Of a stretch of DNA of 64,000 nucleotides, positions 32,257-41,600 are shown one piece after another. A program made the position numbers and the translations under genes. Numbering within the stretch: position 1 is the first letter of the stretch; each line of letters starts with the position of its first letter. The DNA is taken from the NCBI GenBank assembly GCA_040112665.1, contig CP157796.1:684813-748812 (forward strand). Reading direction: 5' to 3'. The notes below the pieces were generated by a model. The model was given only the letters and a program-made list of their open reading frames with translations, was not told the origin of the DNA and searched no databases. Source of the stretch: Oceanicaulis sp. (GTDB taxonomy: Bacteria; Pseudomonadota; Alphaproteobacteria; Caulobacterales; Maricaulaceae).

Positions 32257-33293
32257 GCGCGGGTCCCGCCATCCGCCGCCGCAATCAAGCGATCGCGGCG
32301 TTTGCAGCCGGCGTGATCCTGCTCGCGCTGGGCGCAGCCTCGGTCTGGCGCGACGCGGCGCTGGGCGCCCGGCCGGACGTCTCGGGCCCCGTCGTGCCAG
32401 GCTGGCGCGACGCGGCGGCCGACGCCGAACGGATCGAGATCATCACGTCGGACGAACAGTTCATGCTGGTGCGCAGCGAAGCGGGCTGGACCATGCCCTC
32501 GCGCGGGGACTACGCCGTCCGGCCCGAGCGGATCGCCGAACTCGACGAGGCGCTGGGCGGGCTTCAGTACGACCGGGCGATGACCCGCGACCCGGAGAAG
32601 TTTCCGCGCCTGGGCCTCGACGATCCGATCGGCGGCGGCGCGGGGATCCGGATCAACGTGCTCGACAGCGAAGGCACGGCGATCGCCGCGCTCATCGTCG
32701 GGCGCGATCGCGACGAGGGCGGGGTGTATCTGCGCACGCCGGGCGGTGAGCGGGCTTACTCTGCGACCGGAACCCTGCCCGAGCTCGGCGATGCGGGCCG
32801 CTGGCTGGGCCTGGAATTCTGGGATCTCGATCCCGGCTCGGTCGCCCAGGCGCGCATCCGGCCCGAGGCCGGCCCGGCCTGGGCCGTACAGCGCGCCGGG
32901 ATCGCCCAGCGCAATTTCGAACTCGTCGAACCCGAGGGCTGGCGCCTGGTCACCGGCGGCGCGGCGAACGGCCCGGCCACCGCCGGCGCGCGCCTGCGTT
33001 TCCGCGACGTCAAACCGGCCGCCGCGCTCACCGGCGCCTTCGCCGCGCGCCACCAGGCGGTGACGTTCTCGGGCATCGCCTACGACCTCACCTTCACCGC
33101 CGAGGGCGAGGAGCGCTGGGCGGTGATCGAGGTGCGCGCGGCCGCCGACGACGCCGCCGAGCGGGTCGAGCGGTTGGAGCGCTTCGTGGACGGCTGGGCC
33201 TTCAGGGTCAGCGAGGACGCCTATGAACGCATGACCCGGCCCCTGCCCGAGCTGGCCGAGCCTGCGCCGGTCGAGCCTGTGATCGAGCCGTAA
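32253..33293 (+). CDS. DUF4340 domain protein, partner of the Gld-like ABC system
   Basis: The 346-residue protein has one N-terminal hydrophobic helix (AIAAFAAGVILLALGAASVW) and an extracytoplasmic region with DUF4340-like repeats. The first repeat reads ADAERIEIITSDEQFMLVRS, EAGWTMPSRGDYAVRPERIA, then ELDEALGGLQYDRAMTRDPE, KFPRLGLDDP, and the pattern W-x-L/M-P...A(D/V)...I-x-x-L-x-x-L is characteristic. A second similar unit follows. DUF4340 proteins accompany GldG-type genes in many proteobacteria; their role is unknown. It is the last gene of the four-gene operon. Confidence 0.8.
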   Translation: MSAGPAIRRRNQAIAAFAAGVILLALGAASVWRDAALGARPDVSGPVVPGWRDAAADAERIEIITSDEQFMLVRSEAGWTMPSRGDYAVRPERIAELDEALGGLQYDRAMTRDPEKFPRLGLDDPIGGGAGIRINVLDSEGTAIAALIVGRDRDEGGVYLRTPGGERAYSATGTLPELGDAGRWLGLEFWDLDPGSVAQARIRPEAGPAWAVQRAGIAQRNFELVEPEGWRLVTGGAANGPATAGARLRFRDVKPAAALTGAFAARHQAVTFSGIAYDLTFTAEGEERWAVIEVRAAADDAAERVERLERFVDGWAFRVSEDAYERMTRPLPELAEPAPVEPVIEP

Positions 33294-33336
33294 CCGGCCC
33301 TTTTCACCCGCCGCTCCACACGGCATAAGCCCGCCC

Positions 33337-33771
33337 ATGAAGCCCGATCCCAAACGCCTCGACCCGTCCGTCTATCCGCTGGCGATCACCGTGCCGACGC
33401 GATTTCGCGATCTCGACACGCTGGGCCATCTCAACAACGTGGCCATCGGCTCGTTCTACGAGGAGGGCCGCGCGGCGCTGAACCGGACCGCCTTTCCGCC
33501 CGACATGCGGCACGCGCACAGGATGCGCATGCTGATCGCCGACGTGCACATCGCCTATCTGGGCGAGGCGCACTATCCCGGCGACCTTGAAGTGAAGGCG
33601 GGCATCCTGTCGGTGGGCCGGTCGAGCTACACGATCGGTCTAGCGCTATTTCAGAACGGCGCCTGCGTGGGCACGTGCGAAACCGTGCTGGTCAACACCG
33701 ACGGCGAAAAACCCGCGCCCATCCCCGAAGACGGGCGCGCGGCGCTCGAGGCGCTGACGATCCGGCTGTGA
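33337..33771 (+). CDS. Acyl-CoA thioesterase, 4HBT hotdog-fold
   Basis: The 144-residue product is a hotdog-fold thioesterase. The active-site region RFRDLDTLGHLNNVAIGSFY contains the conserved D-x-x-x-H-L/V-N-N pattern of the 4-hydroxybenzoyl-CoA thioesterase (YbgC/FcbC) group, in which the aspartate is catalytic. MLIADVHIAYLGEAHYPGDL is the second conserved strand. The substrate is unknown. It is close behind the DUF4340 gene (43 bases) but there is no overlap, and it may be separately transcribed. Confidence 0.85.
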   Translation: MKPDPKRLDPSVYPLAITVPTRFRDLDTLGHLNNVAIGSFYEEGRAALNRTAFPPDMRHAHRMRMLIADVHIAYLGEAHYPGDLEVKAGILSVGRSSYTIGLALFQNGACVGTCETVLVNTDGEKPAPIPEDGRAALEALTIRL

Positions 33772-33778
33772 GCCGGGC

Positions 33779-34615
33779 TCAGGGATTGCACACCGGGCAA
33801 TCACCGGGATCGGCCGCGGCGAGCCCGTCGCTGCGCTCCCGTCGCTCTGTGTGATCGCAGGCCGAACACGACCAGATCTCCTCGGCGATCAGCGCGGTCG
33901 GCGAGCCGCATGCCTCGCATCTGAGGCCCGGCTCTGCGCCGGTCCGTCCCCAGCCCGGCGCAGAGCAGGCCGGGCATGTCGCGGCCAGCCGGCCTGCGAG
34001 GCGGTCGGCGAGCTTTGCGATCTCGGCCATGCGTGTGGGGTTGAGATGGGCGCGCATGTCGGTCTCGATCCTGACCGCGCCATGGCGGGCGATCAGCGCG
34101 TCGAGTTCGGTCCGCGCCGTGACCGCCTTGGCCAGCACCCGCGCTCCGGCCTTAATGATCACGGCGTGATCGGGAAAGCCGATGCGGCCCAGGAACGTGT
34201 CGAGATCGGTCGCGGAGTCCGCATCGATATGGGCGAAGTTCGTCTCGAACCCCGTCGCCGTCTCGACGACTTCCAGACCGTCGGAAGGGCGCAGGGCGCA
34301 GATCAGCTCGCGATAGCCCGGCAGGACGGGCAGGGCCGGATGCGGACCGAACGCGCCTTCGGACGCGAACACCCAGTCCGCGTCCCTCGAAACGGCGAAC
34401 GCCGCCCGCGCTTTCGCGCGAGCGGCGTCCAGCATGGTTCGGGCCCGTTCGGTCTCGCCGGAGAACGCCCCGAAGGCGTCGGTGTCGAGACCCTCGGCTG
34501 TTCTCACCTCGAACCCCAACCGCGCAAGCGGCGGGCCGAGCGCGGCCTGTTTGCCGTGCATGGTCGCGATCAGCGCGACCTGTCCGGCGAACGGAGTGTA
34601 GGCGGGCTCGCCCAT
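33779..34615 (-). CDS. DUF6671 family protein with C-terminal zinc-ribbon cysteines
   Basis: The 278-residue protein follows the DUF6671 pattern: FAGQVALIATMHGKQAALGP, LGFEVRTAEGLDTDAFGAFS and GEIERA-like GETERARTMLDAARAKARAA. FASEGAFGPHPALPVLPGYR, ETNFAHID and the highly conserved IETDMRAHLNPTRMAEIAKL follow. The last 80 residues contain four CxxC pairs (CPAC, CEAC, CSAC, CPVC) that make two treble/zinc-ribbon-like sites. No function is established for the family. Catalytic or nucleotide-binding motifs were not recognised. It converges with the thioesterase gene with an eight-base gap. Confidence 0.8.
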   Translation of the reverse strand: MGEPAYTPFAGQVALIATMHGKQAALGPPLARLGFEVRTAEGLDTDAFGAFSGETERARTMLDAARAKARAAFAVSRDADWVFASEGAFGPHPALPVLPGYRELICALRPSDGLEVVETATGFETNFAHIDADSATDLDTFLGRIGFPDHAVIIKAGARVLAKAVTARTELDALIARHGAVRIETDMRAHLNPTRMAEIAKLADRLAGRLAATCPACSAPGWGRTGAEPGLRCEACGSPTALIAEEIWSCSACDHTERRERSDGLAAADPGDCPVCNP

Positions 34616-34633
34616 CTCAGGCGCCGTTCAGCG

Positions 34634-34740
34634 CTCCCTCCCCTCGAGGGGAGGGTCGGGGTGGGGTGGGGCCGCCACGCCGGCGTTCGCGAGGATCACG
34701 CCCCCACCCCGGCCCCCCCCCTGAGGGGGAGGGAGGGGCG
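34634..34740. repeat. GC-rich intergenic inverted repeat, copy 1
   Basis: A 107-base element carries arms of about 33 bases. The left arm begins CTCCCTCCCCTCGAGGGGAG and continues GGTCGGGGTGGGG; the right arm contains CCCCCACCCCGG and ends GAGGGGGAGGGAGGGG. Each arm also contains its own small hairpin. A related shorter copy lies at 37344-37394. It looks like a dispersed, hairpin-forming intergenic repeat; no coding function is seen. Confidence 0.7.
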
Positions 34741-34783
34741 TAGGCGCAAACTCCGGCGAACGGGGCCGCGCCCATTGCGAGGC

Positions 34784-36268
34784 TTACTGGCCCTGGCCGA
34801 GCGAGTAGCCCGGCTCGCCGTCGAATTCATAAAGATGCTCGGTCTTGATGAAGTCGATGTCGGCCTCGACCAGACGGGTCATCAGCTTCGCCACAGCGGC
34901 GCGATCGCCCGCGCCGTCGAAGATGAAGCGGCAGCGCCAGTGATCGGTCTTGAAGGTCTCGGGCAGACCGTTCGGCCAGACCTTCGTGCCGCGGTTGGAG
35001 ATCATCTTCAGCTCCAGCGCGCCCGGCGCCTCGGCTTTCTTCAGAAGATCGGCCAGCGCGTCGGGATTCTCCCCGGTCCAGTGCACGAACACGTCGATGC
35101 CCACGAGGTCTTTCTTCGCCGCCGGCAGACGCTTTGCGGCGGGGATTTGCGGCGCGCCCTTGGTCTTGTCGTAGATCTGGGCGGGCAGCTTTTCAGGCTT
35201 CATGCCCAGACGCTCGATGATGGCGTCGGCGAATTCGGAGGTGGACACCTTCCGGGCGGACTGGCCCTCGGTGAAGATGTCGTAGGTGTGCACCCCGTCC
35301 TCGATGGTCTTCAGCCAGGCGTTATGGACGGTCTCGGCCACCTCGGGCTGGCCGATATGGACCATCATCTGAACGCCCGCCAGCAGCAGCCCCGAGGGGT
35401 TGGCCACGTTCTGGCCCGCCCGGCGCGGCGCGGAGCCGTGGATCGCCTCGAACATCGAGCAGTGCTGGCCGATGTTCGCGCTGGAGCCCAGGCCCACCGA
35501 ACCGGTGATCTCGGCTGCGACGTCGCTGAGAATGTCGCCATACAGGTTCGCCATCACGATGACGTCGAACTGGTTGGGGTTCGCCGCCAGCTTGGCCGCG
35601 CCGATATCGATGATCCAGTGCTCGGTCTCGATCTCGGGATAGTCCTTGGCGACCTCGTCGAAAATCTTGTGATACAGGCCGTCGGTCAGCTTCATGATGT
35701 TGTCTTTGGAGAAGCAGGTGACCTTCTTGCGGCCGTTCGACTTCGCGTACTCGAACGCGTAGCGGATGATCCGCTCGGTGCCGGGCCGGGAGAACAGCTT
35801 CAGGCACTGGAAGACCTCGTCGGTCTGGCGGTGCTCGATGCCCGCGTAGAGGTCCTCCTCGTTCTCGCGCACGATGACCACGTCCATGCCCGGATGCTTG
35901 GTGGCGATGTAGGGCGAGAGCGCCTGGCAGGGGCGGACGTTCGCGAACATGCCCAGCGATTTGCGCACGGTCACGTTCATCGACTTGTAGCCGCCGCCCT
36001 GCGGGGTGGTGATCGGCGCCTTGTAGAAGACCTTCGTGCGGCGCAGCGAGTCCCAGGCTTCAGGCTCGATGCCGGCGGTGTTGCCCTTGAGGTAGACCGC
36101 TTCGCCGATCTCGATGGTTTCAGGGGCGATCTTCGCGCCGGCCGCCTGAAGCACGCGCAGGCAGGCCTCCATGATCTCCGGGCCGATGCCGTCCCCGTAA
36201 GCGACGGTGATCGGAACCGGATCGCCCTTGGCGGCGCCGGCGGCTTCGGGCTTGGTCATCGTATTCAT
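34784..36268 (-). CDS. icd: NADP-dependent isocitrate dehydrogenase, long (Thermus-type) form
   Basis: The enzyme oxidatively decarboxylates isocitrate to 2-oxoglutarate. From the ATG at 36268, preceded by AGGAAACG, the protein has 494 residues. Family blocks: ITVAYGDGIGPEIMEACLRV (N-terminal dehydrogenase motif), YKSMNVTVRKSLGMFANVRP with the substrate-phosphate-binding serine/arginines, VIVRENEEDLYAGIEH, ITGSVGLGSSANIG and FEAIHGSAPRRAGQNVANPS. The extra C-terminal ~150 residues (VGIDVFVHWTGENPDALADL) match the long form typified by Thermus isocitrate dehydrogenase. A start 39 codons upstream is unlikely because the extension is not similar. It is divergent from a LysR regulator. Confidence 0.9.
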   Translation of the reverse strand: MNTMTKPEAAGAAKGDPVPITVAYGDGIGPEIMEACLRVLQAAGAKIAPETIEIGEAVYLKGNTAGIEPEAWDSLRRTKVFYKAPITTPQGGGYKSMNVTVRKSLGMFANVRPCQALSPYIATKHPGMDVVIVRENEEDLYAGIEHRQTDEVFQCLKLFSRPGTERIIRYAFEYAKSNGRKKVTCFSKDNIMKLTDGLYHKIFDEVAKDYPEIETEHWIIDIGAAKLAANPNQFDVIVMANLYGDILSDVAAEITGSVGLGSSANIGQHCSMFEAIHGSAPRRAGQNVANPSGLLLAGVQMMVHIGQPEVAETVHNAWLKTIEDGVHTYDIFTEGQSARKVSTSEFADAIIERLGMKPEKLPAQIYDKTKGAPQIPAAKRLPAAKKDLVGIDVFVHWTGENPDALADLLKKAEAPGALELKMISNRGTKVWPNGLPETFKTDHWRCRFIFDGAGDRAAVAKLMTRLVEADIDFIKTEHLYEFDGEPGYSLGQGQ

Positions 36269-36342
36269 GGAGCGTTTCCTTCCAGCGAGAGACGCGTCGC
36301 CGCGCGGGCGCGCGGCGGCTCGGGCGGAACATAACCGGCTTG

Positions 36343-36379
36343 ATGCATGCGGAAAATTGATTGTGCTGCGGCCATGCAT
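36343..36379. promoter_or_regulatory. Candidate operator between icd and lysR
   Basis: The palindrome ATGCAT occurs twice, at 36343-36348 and 36374-36379, 31 bases (about three helical turns) apart in the 128-base divergent gap. LysR-type regulators typically bind such spaced sites next to their own gene, so this is a candidate site for the adjacent LysR protein. Confidence 0.35.
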
Positions 36380-36396
36380 TTGCAAAGCTCATTCAT

Positions 36397-37275
36397 ATGA
36401 CCCCGACCGACCGCCTCGATCTCGACGCCGTGCGCGCCTTCGCGGCGGTGGCCCGCACGGGCAGCTTCACCCGCGCGGCCGAGAGCCTGTTTCGCAGCCA
36501 GTCCGCGGTATCCCTGCAGATCAGAAAGCTCGAACACATTCTGGGCGAGCGGCTTTTCCGGCGCAGCGCCAGGAAGGTCGCGCTGACCCCGGCGGGCGAG
36601 CGGCTGATGAGCTACGCCGACCGCATGCTCGCTTTGCATGACGAGGCGGTGGCGGCGTTCCGCGACGTTGCGGTCTCAGGCCTCGTGCGCCTCGGAACCC
36701 CGGAAGACTTCGCCACCGCCCATCTGCCGCGCGCGCTGGCCGGCTTCGCGGAGGCTCATCCCGGCGTGCAGCTCGAAGTGACCTGCGACCTCACCCTCAA
36801 TCTTCAGACCATGTTTCACGACGGCGCGCTGGACGTCGCGCTGGTCAAGCGCGAGCCCTCGGCCTCCGGCGGCGGCCAGCGGGTCTGGTCAGAAGCGCTC
36901 GTCTGGGTGGGCCGCGACACCGCCGCGTTCGAACCGCGCGCCGTGACCCCGCTCGTCGTCAGCCCCGAGCCTTGCGTCTACCGAAAGCGCGGCGTGGAGG
37001 CGCTGGCGCGCGAAGGCCGGCGCGGCCGGGCGAGCTATGTCTGCGGATCGCTGGCCGGCTGCCTCGCCGCCGTGCGGGCGGGCCTCGGCGTGGCCGTGCT
37101 GCCGCGCGGTCTGGCGCCGGACGATCTCGCCATCGACGCCGGGCTCAGCATGCCCCGGCTCGCGGACGCCGAAGTCGTACTTCTGACAGCGGCGGACGCC
37201 GGCCTGCCCGCCCGCCGCCTCGCCGACCATATCGCCCGCGCCCTGGAAGAAGAACGCGGCGCGCAGGCGGCGTGA
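36397..37275 (+). CDS. LysR-family transcriptional regulator
   Basis: The 292-residue regulator has an N-terminal winged helix typical of the family: LDAVRAFAAVARTGSFTRAA, ESLFRSQSAVSLQIRKLEHI and LGERLFRRSARKVALTPAGE. The effector-binding domain follows from about residue 90 (GLVRLGTPEDFATAHLPRAL). The ATG at 36397 (MTPTDRLDLDAVRAF) is used; an in-frame TTG upstream gives a non-homologous extension. It is transcribed away from icd and is a likely regulator of it or of itself, but its ligand is unknown. Confidence 0.9.
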   Translation: MTPTDRLDLDAVRAFAAVARTGSFTRAAESLFRSQSAVSLQIRKLEHILGERLFRRSARKVALTPAGERLMSYADRMLALHDEAVAAFRDVAVSGLVRLGTPEDFATAHLPRALAGFAEAHPGVQLEVTCDLTLNLQTMFHDGALDVALVKREPSASGGGQRVWSEALVWVGRDTAAFEPRAVTPLVVSPEPCVYRKRGVEALAREGRRGRASYVCGSLAGCLAAVRAGLGVAVLPRGLAPDDLAIDAGLSMPRLADAEVVLLTAADAGLPARRLADHIARALEEERGAQAA

Positions 37276-37343
37276 GGAAAGAGGCTGAGATCGTCAGCTT
37301 GAGCACGATCGGCGTCCATTCTCACAAGCCGGCGCTCTACGAT

Positions 37344-37394
37344 CCCACCCCACCCGTCCGCTTCGCGGACACCCTCCCCATCAAGGGGAGGGAG
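37344..37394. repeat. GC-rich intergenic repeat, copy 2 (half element)
   Basis: On the minus strand this reads CTCCCTCCCCTTGATGGGGA, then GGGTG, a short hairpin TCCGC-GAA-GCGGA and GGGTGGGGTGGG. It shares the start and end of the arm of the element at 34634-34740 and is present in the opposite orientation. It lies between lysR and the DUF533 gene; the rest of that gap shows nothing else. Confidence 0.6.
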
Positions 37395-37464
37395 TTGCGG
37401 TGGAGCTTCACCTTCCACGTTTGCGCTCGTGAAGCGCTTCAGCCCTGGGAGAGGCCGCCTCCGG

Positions 37465-38148
37465 TCACGCCGGCTGGGCTTCGGCCGCCTTGTGGATCTC
37501 CGCGACCAGCCCTTCGTCGAGATCCAGCCGCGCGGCGAGCATTTGCAGATAGGCTTTCTCGGCCGCCGTATCGGCCTCGATCGCGACCAGGCTCGCGGCG
37601 TATATCTCCGCGGCGATCTCGGGGGTCTTGGCGGGCGCGACCACCGCGTTGATGTCGAGCGGCGCGCTCAGCTCGTCGAAGACGAAGGCCTTGTCGGCGG
37701 CGTCGAGATCCATGGTGTTCAGCCGTTCGAAGATGGCGGCCTTCTCCTCGGCGTCGATCTTTCCGTCGGATTTGGCCGCCGCGATCATCGCGCGCACGAG
37801 CGCCTTGCCCAGCGCGTCCTGCGCCGCCTCGTCGCTCGGGGCGGGCAGGAAGGCGCTCGCCTGCGGCGCGGCCTCGTAATCGGCCTCGACGGCCGGAACA
37901 GAGCCCTGGGTTTGCGCCGCCTGACCCTGCCCGGCTTTGTTGCGGTTCTGCCAGGCGTGATAGGCGAGCCCGCCGATGGCCGCGACCGCGCCGTACTTGG
38001 CCGCCTTGCCCATCATCTTGCGCCCCGACTTGCCCATCAGCATCGAGGTCGCCAGCCCCGCGGCGAACCCGCCGCCGCCGGCCATCGCCTTGCCGCGCAC
38101 GTTCGGATCGTTCTGAAGGGCGTCGAGGATCTTGTTGACGTCGAACAT
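37465..38148 (-). CDS. DUF533/TerB-family inner membrane protein
   Basis: The 227-residue protein resembles YebE. The N-terminus [20 protein letters not shown] is followed by a glycine/alanine-rich hydrophobic region ([38 protein letters not shown]). The C-terminal half is a TerB-like helical domain: [20 protein letters not shown] with acidic residues, and ISREP-like [20 protein letters not shown]. The TerB fold contains a metal-binding region in tellurite-resistance proteins, but here the role is unknown. Confidence 0.8.
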   Translation of the reverse strand: MFDVNKILDALQNDPNVRGKAMAGGGGFAAGLATSMLMGKSGRKMMGKAAKYGAVAAIGGLAYHAWQNRNKAGQGQAAQTQGSVPAVEADYEAAPQASAFLPAPSDEAAQDALGKALVRAMIAAAKSDGKIDAEEKAAIFERLNTMDLDAADKAFVFDELSAPLDINAVVAPAKTPEIAAEIYAASLVAIEADTAAEKAYLQMLAARLDLDEGLVAEIHKAAEAQPA

Positions 38149-38309
38149 GGGGGCGCTCCGGGCCGGACGAACGCGCCGCCGCGGCGCGCTTTCTCACGCC
38201 GGACAAGGTGGGGAGCCGCCCCCGCCGGGACAAGCGCGAAAGCGTCGATTTCGCCCACGGCGCGCCGCGCTTGACCGGTAGGGCGTTTTCGCTAGGTTCG
38301 CGCGCCTGA

Positions 38310-38399
38310 GGTGAGGTGGCCGAGTGGTCGAAGGCGCACGCCTGGAACGCGTGTAGGCGGGCAACCGTCTCGTGGGTTCGAATCCCACCCTCACCGCCA
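38310..38399 (+). tRNA. tRNA-Ser (anticodon GGA)
   Basis: The 90-base gene folds as a class II tRNA. The acceptor stem GGTGAGG pairs with CCTCACC, followed by G and an encoded CCA end. The anticodon loop CTGGAAC, closed by CACGC/GCGTG, gives anticodon GGA for serine UCC/UCU codons. A long variable arm (TAGGCGGGCAACCGTCT) and a T arm with GTTCGAATC support serine. Confidence 0.97.
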
Positions 38400-38415
38400 C
38401 CATTCCGAAAATCAC

Positions 38416-38460
38416 AACCCCTTCAAAAGGGTAAGAGCTCTTGAGAGAGGCAGAGGGGTT
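38416..38460. other. Structured non-coding stretch between tRNA-Ser and the giant gene
   Basis: AACCCCT (38416-38422) pairs with AGGGGTT (38454-38460) around a loop holding a perfect 10-base palindrome AAGAGCTCTT (38433-38442). It may form a cruciform or terminate the tRNA transcript, but no T run follows. The rest of the 294-base gap to 38693 contains no gene or promoter I can name and no repeat of the tRNA 3' end was seen. Confidence 0.3.
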
Positions 38461-38693
38461 ATTCGCCTGTCTAGTCTCCAGTAGCGAAATACGGGTCGCA
38501 CACCGAAGGCTCGACTGCTGCTAGGACATTTTAATCGAGCACGGTGTCGAACGCACTGATCCTTCTGCGAAAGTCAGCCTTCATCGCATGTCCGCCCCCA
38601 TAAACTCGGGATGTCCCCCGGAGAAGCATACTCGCAAGCTCTTTAGGAGAACTGCGGTGCATCCGCGGGGCTCTTTGGGGGACGAGAGGCGGG

Positions 38694-41600
38694 GTGGTGA
38701 TCGTGTCAGACCGGGATTCAGCGAATGTTTTTCAACGCTACTGGCCGTTGATTAATTACGCTCTTATAGGCGCCATCATCTGCCTTTTAAGCGCCACGAG
38801 CTATGCACAACCAATCGCTACCAAGACTCTGTGCGATGGCGCGCCGGGCCAATCAAGCCCGATTTTGGCTTGCGGTCCTGGTGATCCTCACTTCATTGAT
38901 CCGGTCAACAATGTCACGCCGATTGTGACGCCCGTGTATTACGCCGTTTCGCTCGACAATTCGGCGTTCGGCTCCGCCAGTACGGTCACTTTCGTAGAGA
39001 CCCTTCCGGCGCATTTTTCACTCAGCTCGGTCGATTGCGTGACACCGAGCGGCGGAGCCGTTTCGCACACGGTCACGAGCGGGCAGACTCCGCAAGTCAC
39101 CGTGGATGTGCCTGCCGCCGGTCAGGTGGTCTGCCTGTTCGAAGGCAGCTTCGACCAGGATGGTGAAGGTGCGGCCGCCATCAATACAGTGTCCGGCGAT
39201 GTGAGCGCCCAGACAGACCACGAGATCGGCGATCAGCCGTCGCCGTTGGCGGGCGATCTTGAGATTTCGAAGTCCGTCCTGTGGATGGGAGGATCGGGCC
39301 TGACGGGCCCGATCAACATCGCCAGCGGTCCAGGGCAGGCGCGCTTCCGCATCACCGTAACGGCAAAGAATCCGGTCACGCTCACGGACCTTTTCCGGGT
39401 CCATGACGAAGTGTCCGGGCTTCCTGACAGCGTTCCGCTCTTGGTCGATCTGGTTCCCGGATCGACCTCTTGCGACGTACTGGATACGAACGGCTCGGCG
39501 GTAAGCAGCGGGTGTCTGACCGAAACTGTGAATGCGTCGCCGGCCCAGCCCTGGGGCGGTGGTCCGGAGCAGCCGCTTGTCACATGGGGCGTGCCGTCCG
39601 GGCAGTCCATAAGCTTGCAACAGGGCTGGTCGATTGAATTGGAATTCACGGTCGAGATCGCGAGCGATCCGGCTTTCATGTGTGAGTACGCCCCGAACTC
39701 TGACGGCGTCACCAATCAGGCCTTCCTTGGCCTGGCCGGATATAGCGGCGTCATCGAGGACACCGATTCAAGCAACAACACGTCGGGGGACGTCGCTGTG
39801 CCCGTGACGACAGGGGCGACGAGCCCCTGCCCGCCTGGCGGGGGCGGCGGAGTCGTTCCGCCGCCTCAGATTCTGGAGATCGAGAAGCTGCGGCACATCC
39901 CTTCGACCTGGCCGCAGTACGGCAAGAATATTCTTCAGCGCGTCGCCGCCTGCATCAACACCTGGTTTCGCTATCTACTGAACTCGGTGCTGGGCTGGAA
40001 TGACAATCAGCCTTCGGCCCAGACAAGCGACACCACCTACTTTATCAGGATCACCAACACATCTGACGACGCCCTGGCGCGCGACATCATGCTGACCGAC
40101 GCCGTGCGCAGCGGGCCGAGCACGCCGCCTTTCACAGTCCAGATGATGCGGCAGGATTGGTTGTGGTGTCCGCCATCGGACTATTTTCAGGGCGGACCGA
40201 CCCAATGCTGGGCGCTCGACCCGGCCCCGGCGCCTGGAACGACGCCTATGCCCGGTCTTTCGCGCGCAAGCGCGGGATCCGGTTCACCGCTTGCGCCGCC
40301 GGATCCGACAGCGATCAACGGATATGGAGACCACGCGACCGTCTGGCGCGGCGGACTGCGCGAGCTCAAGCCCGGTCAATCGGCCGTGCTGAGAATTGAC
40401 GTCAACTACTCCGACCCTTGGTGCGACGCCTCCGACGGCCAGCTTCCCAAGGAAATCGAGAACATCTTCGCTGCGAGCTATACCGGAGAGGGCGTCGACG
40501 ACGCCGGTGACCCGATGACCTGGCAGGGGTTCGCGCGTGGATCCCGGACCGATGAAATCGATGCGCCTGAATCCTGCGACTTCGTCGTCACCAAGACGGT
40601 CATTGGCGAGAACCGCCTTCGGTTCGACGAGCCGCTGACCTATGAGGTGACCTACACCAACGACATGGATACCGAACAGTACGTCGGGACCGTACTGGAC
40701 TCGCTGCGTATCATGACGCCCGGCTACGCCAACGGCCTCGCCATGGAGTACCAGTACACATGCGTTGAAGACGGTGTTGCGAACGCGCCGACTACGAATA
40801 CGCCGACCAGCGGCTCGGCGCCCTATACCGCCTCGACGCTCTGGTCCGCCAGCCTGCCGCAACAAGGCACGCGGCTATATGACGTCGCTCCAGGACAGTA
40901 CGCGATATTCCAACCAGGCGCGACGCTCAGCTGTACGGTCGAAATCATCGTGCAGCGGCCGCCGTTGAGCGCTGATGACTGCCTGTCGTCCGTCGAACCT
41001 CAGATCCAGAACACCGGCGTGATGGACACGTCCATGTTCTACAACGCCAGTCTGGGGTGGCCGCCGACCGAGCCGTCCGACGAGACGAGCTGGGATACGG
41101 TCGAGACGCCGGCTCCGCGCTGCTATGATCTCAGCCTGACCAAGACGCCCGATCAGTCGGCTGTCGGCCCCAATGGCGGTCCGGTGAGCTTCACGGTCAC
41201 ACTCGAAAATGATGGCGACGACCTTGATCTGGCCGCGTTTGACTTCGGCGGCGAAGATTACGGCGTGTTGCTGACCGACGACATCCGGCCGCCCTACGAC
41301 GACGACACAGATCATCCACGCACGATCATCACCGATCCTTGCGCCGCCAGCGGTGTGGATTGCGACTACGTCACGCCGGCCGATCCGTCCGACGAGTATG
41401 AGCTCCGCTTCTATGATCTGCCGTCGGGGCTGACCGACTTCCAGGTGGCTGTCGACGGTCCGTACACGCCGGGACAATCGGTGTGCAACAGCGCAGCGGC
41501 CAGCTTCGAAATCCCCGAGGACCGCGAGGGGCATTGGTATCCGCGCCGCCATCTCACTCACCAGGACGCCATGGCCGCCATGGAGCTCGGCGAGGTCTGC

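Noticed and set aside
28919..33293. Calling this operon a gliding motility system
   Set aside because: Only the transporter part is present; no GldJ, GldK-N or SprA-type genes occur nearby, and such ABC sets are common in non-gliding bacteria.
34634..34740. GC-rich repeat as a rho-independent terminator
   Set aside because: The hairpin is strong but no T run follows on either strand, and a related copy exists at 37344. A dispersed repeat explains it better.
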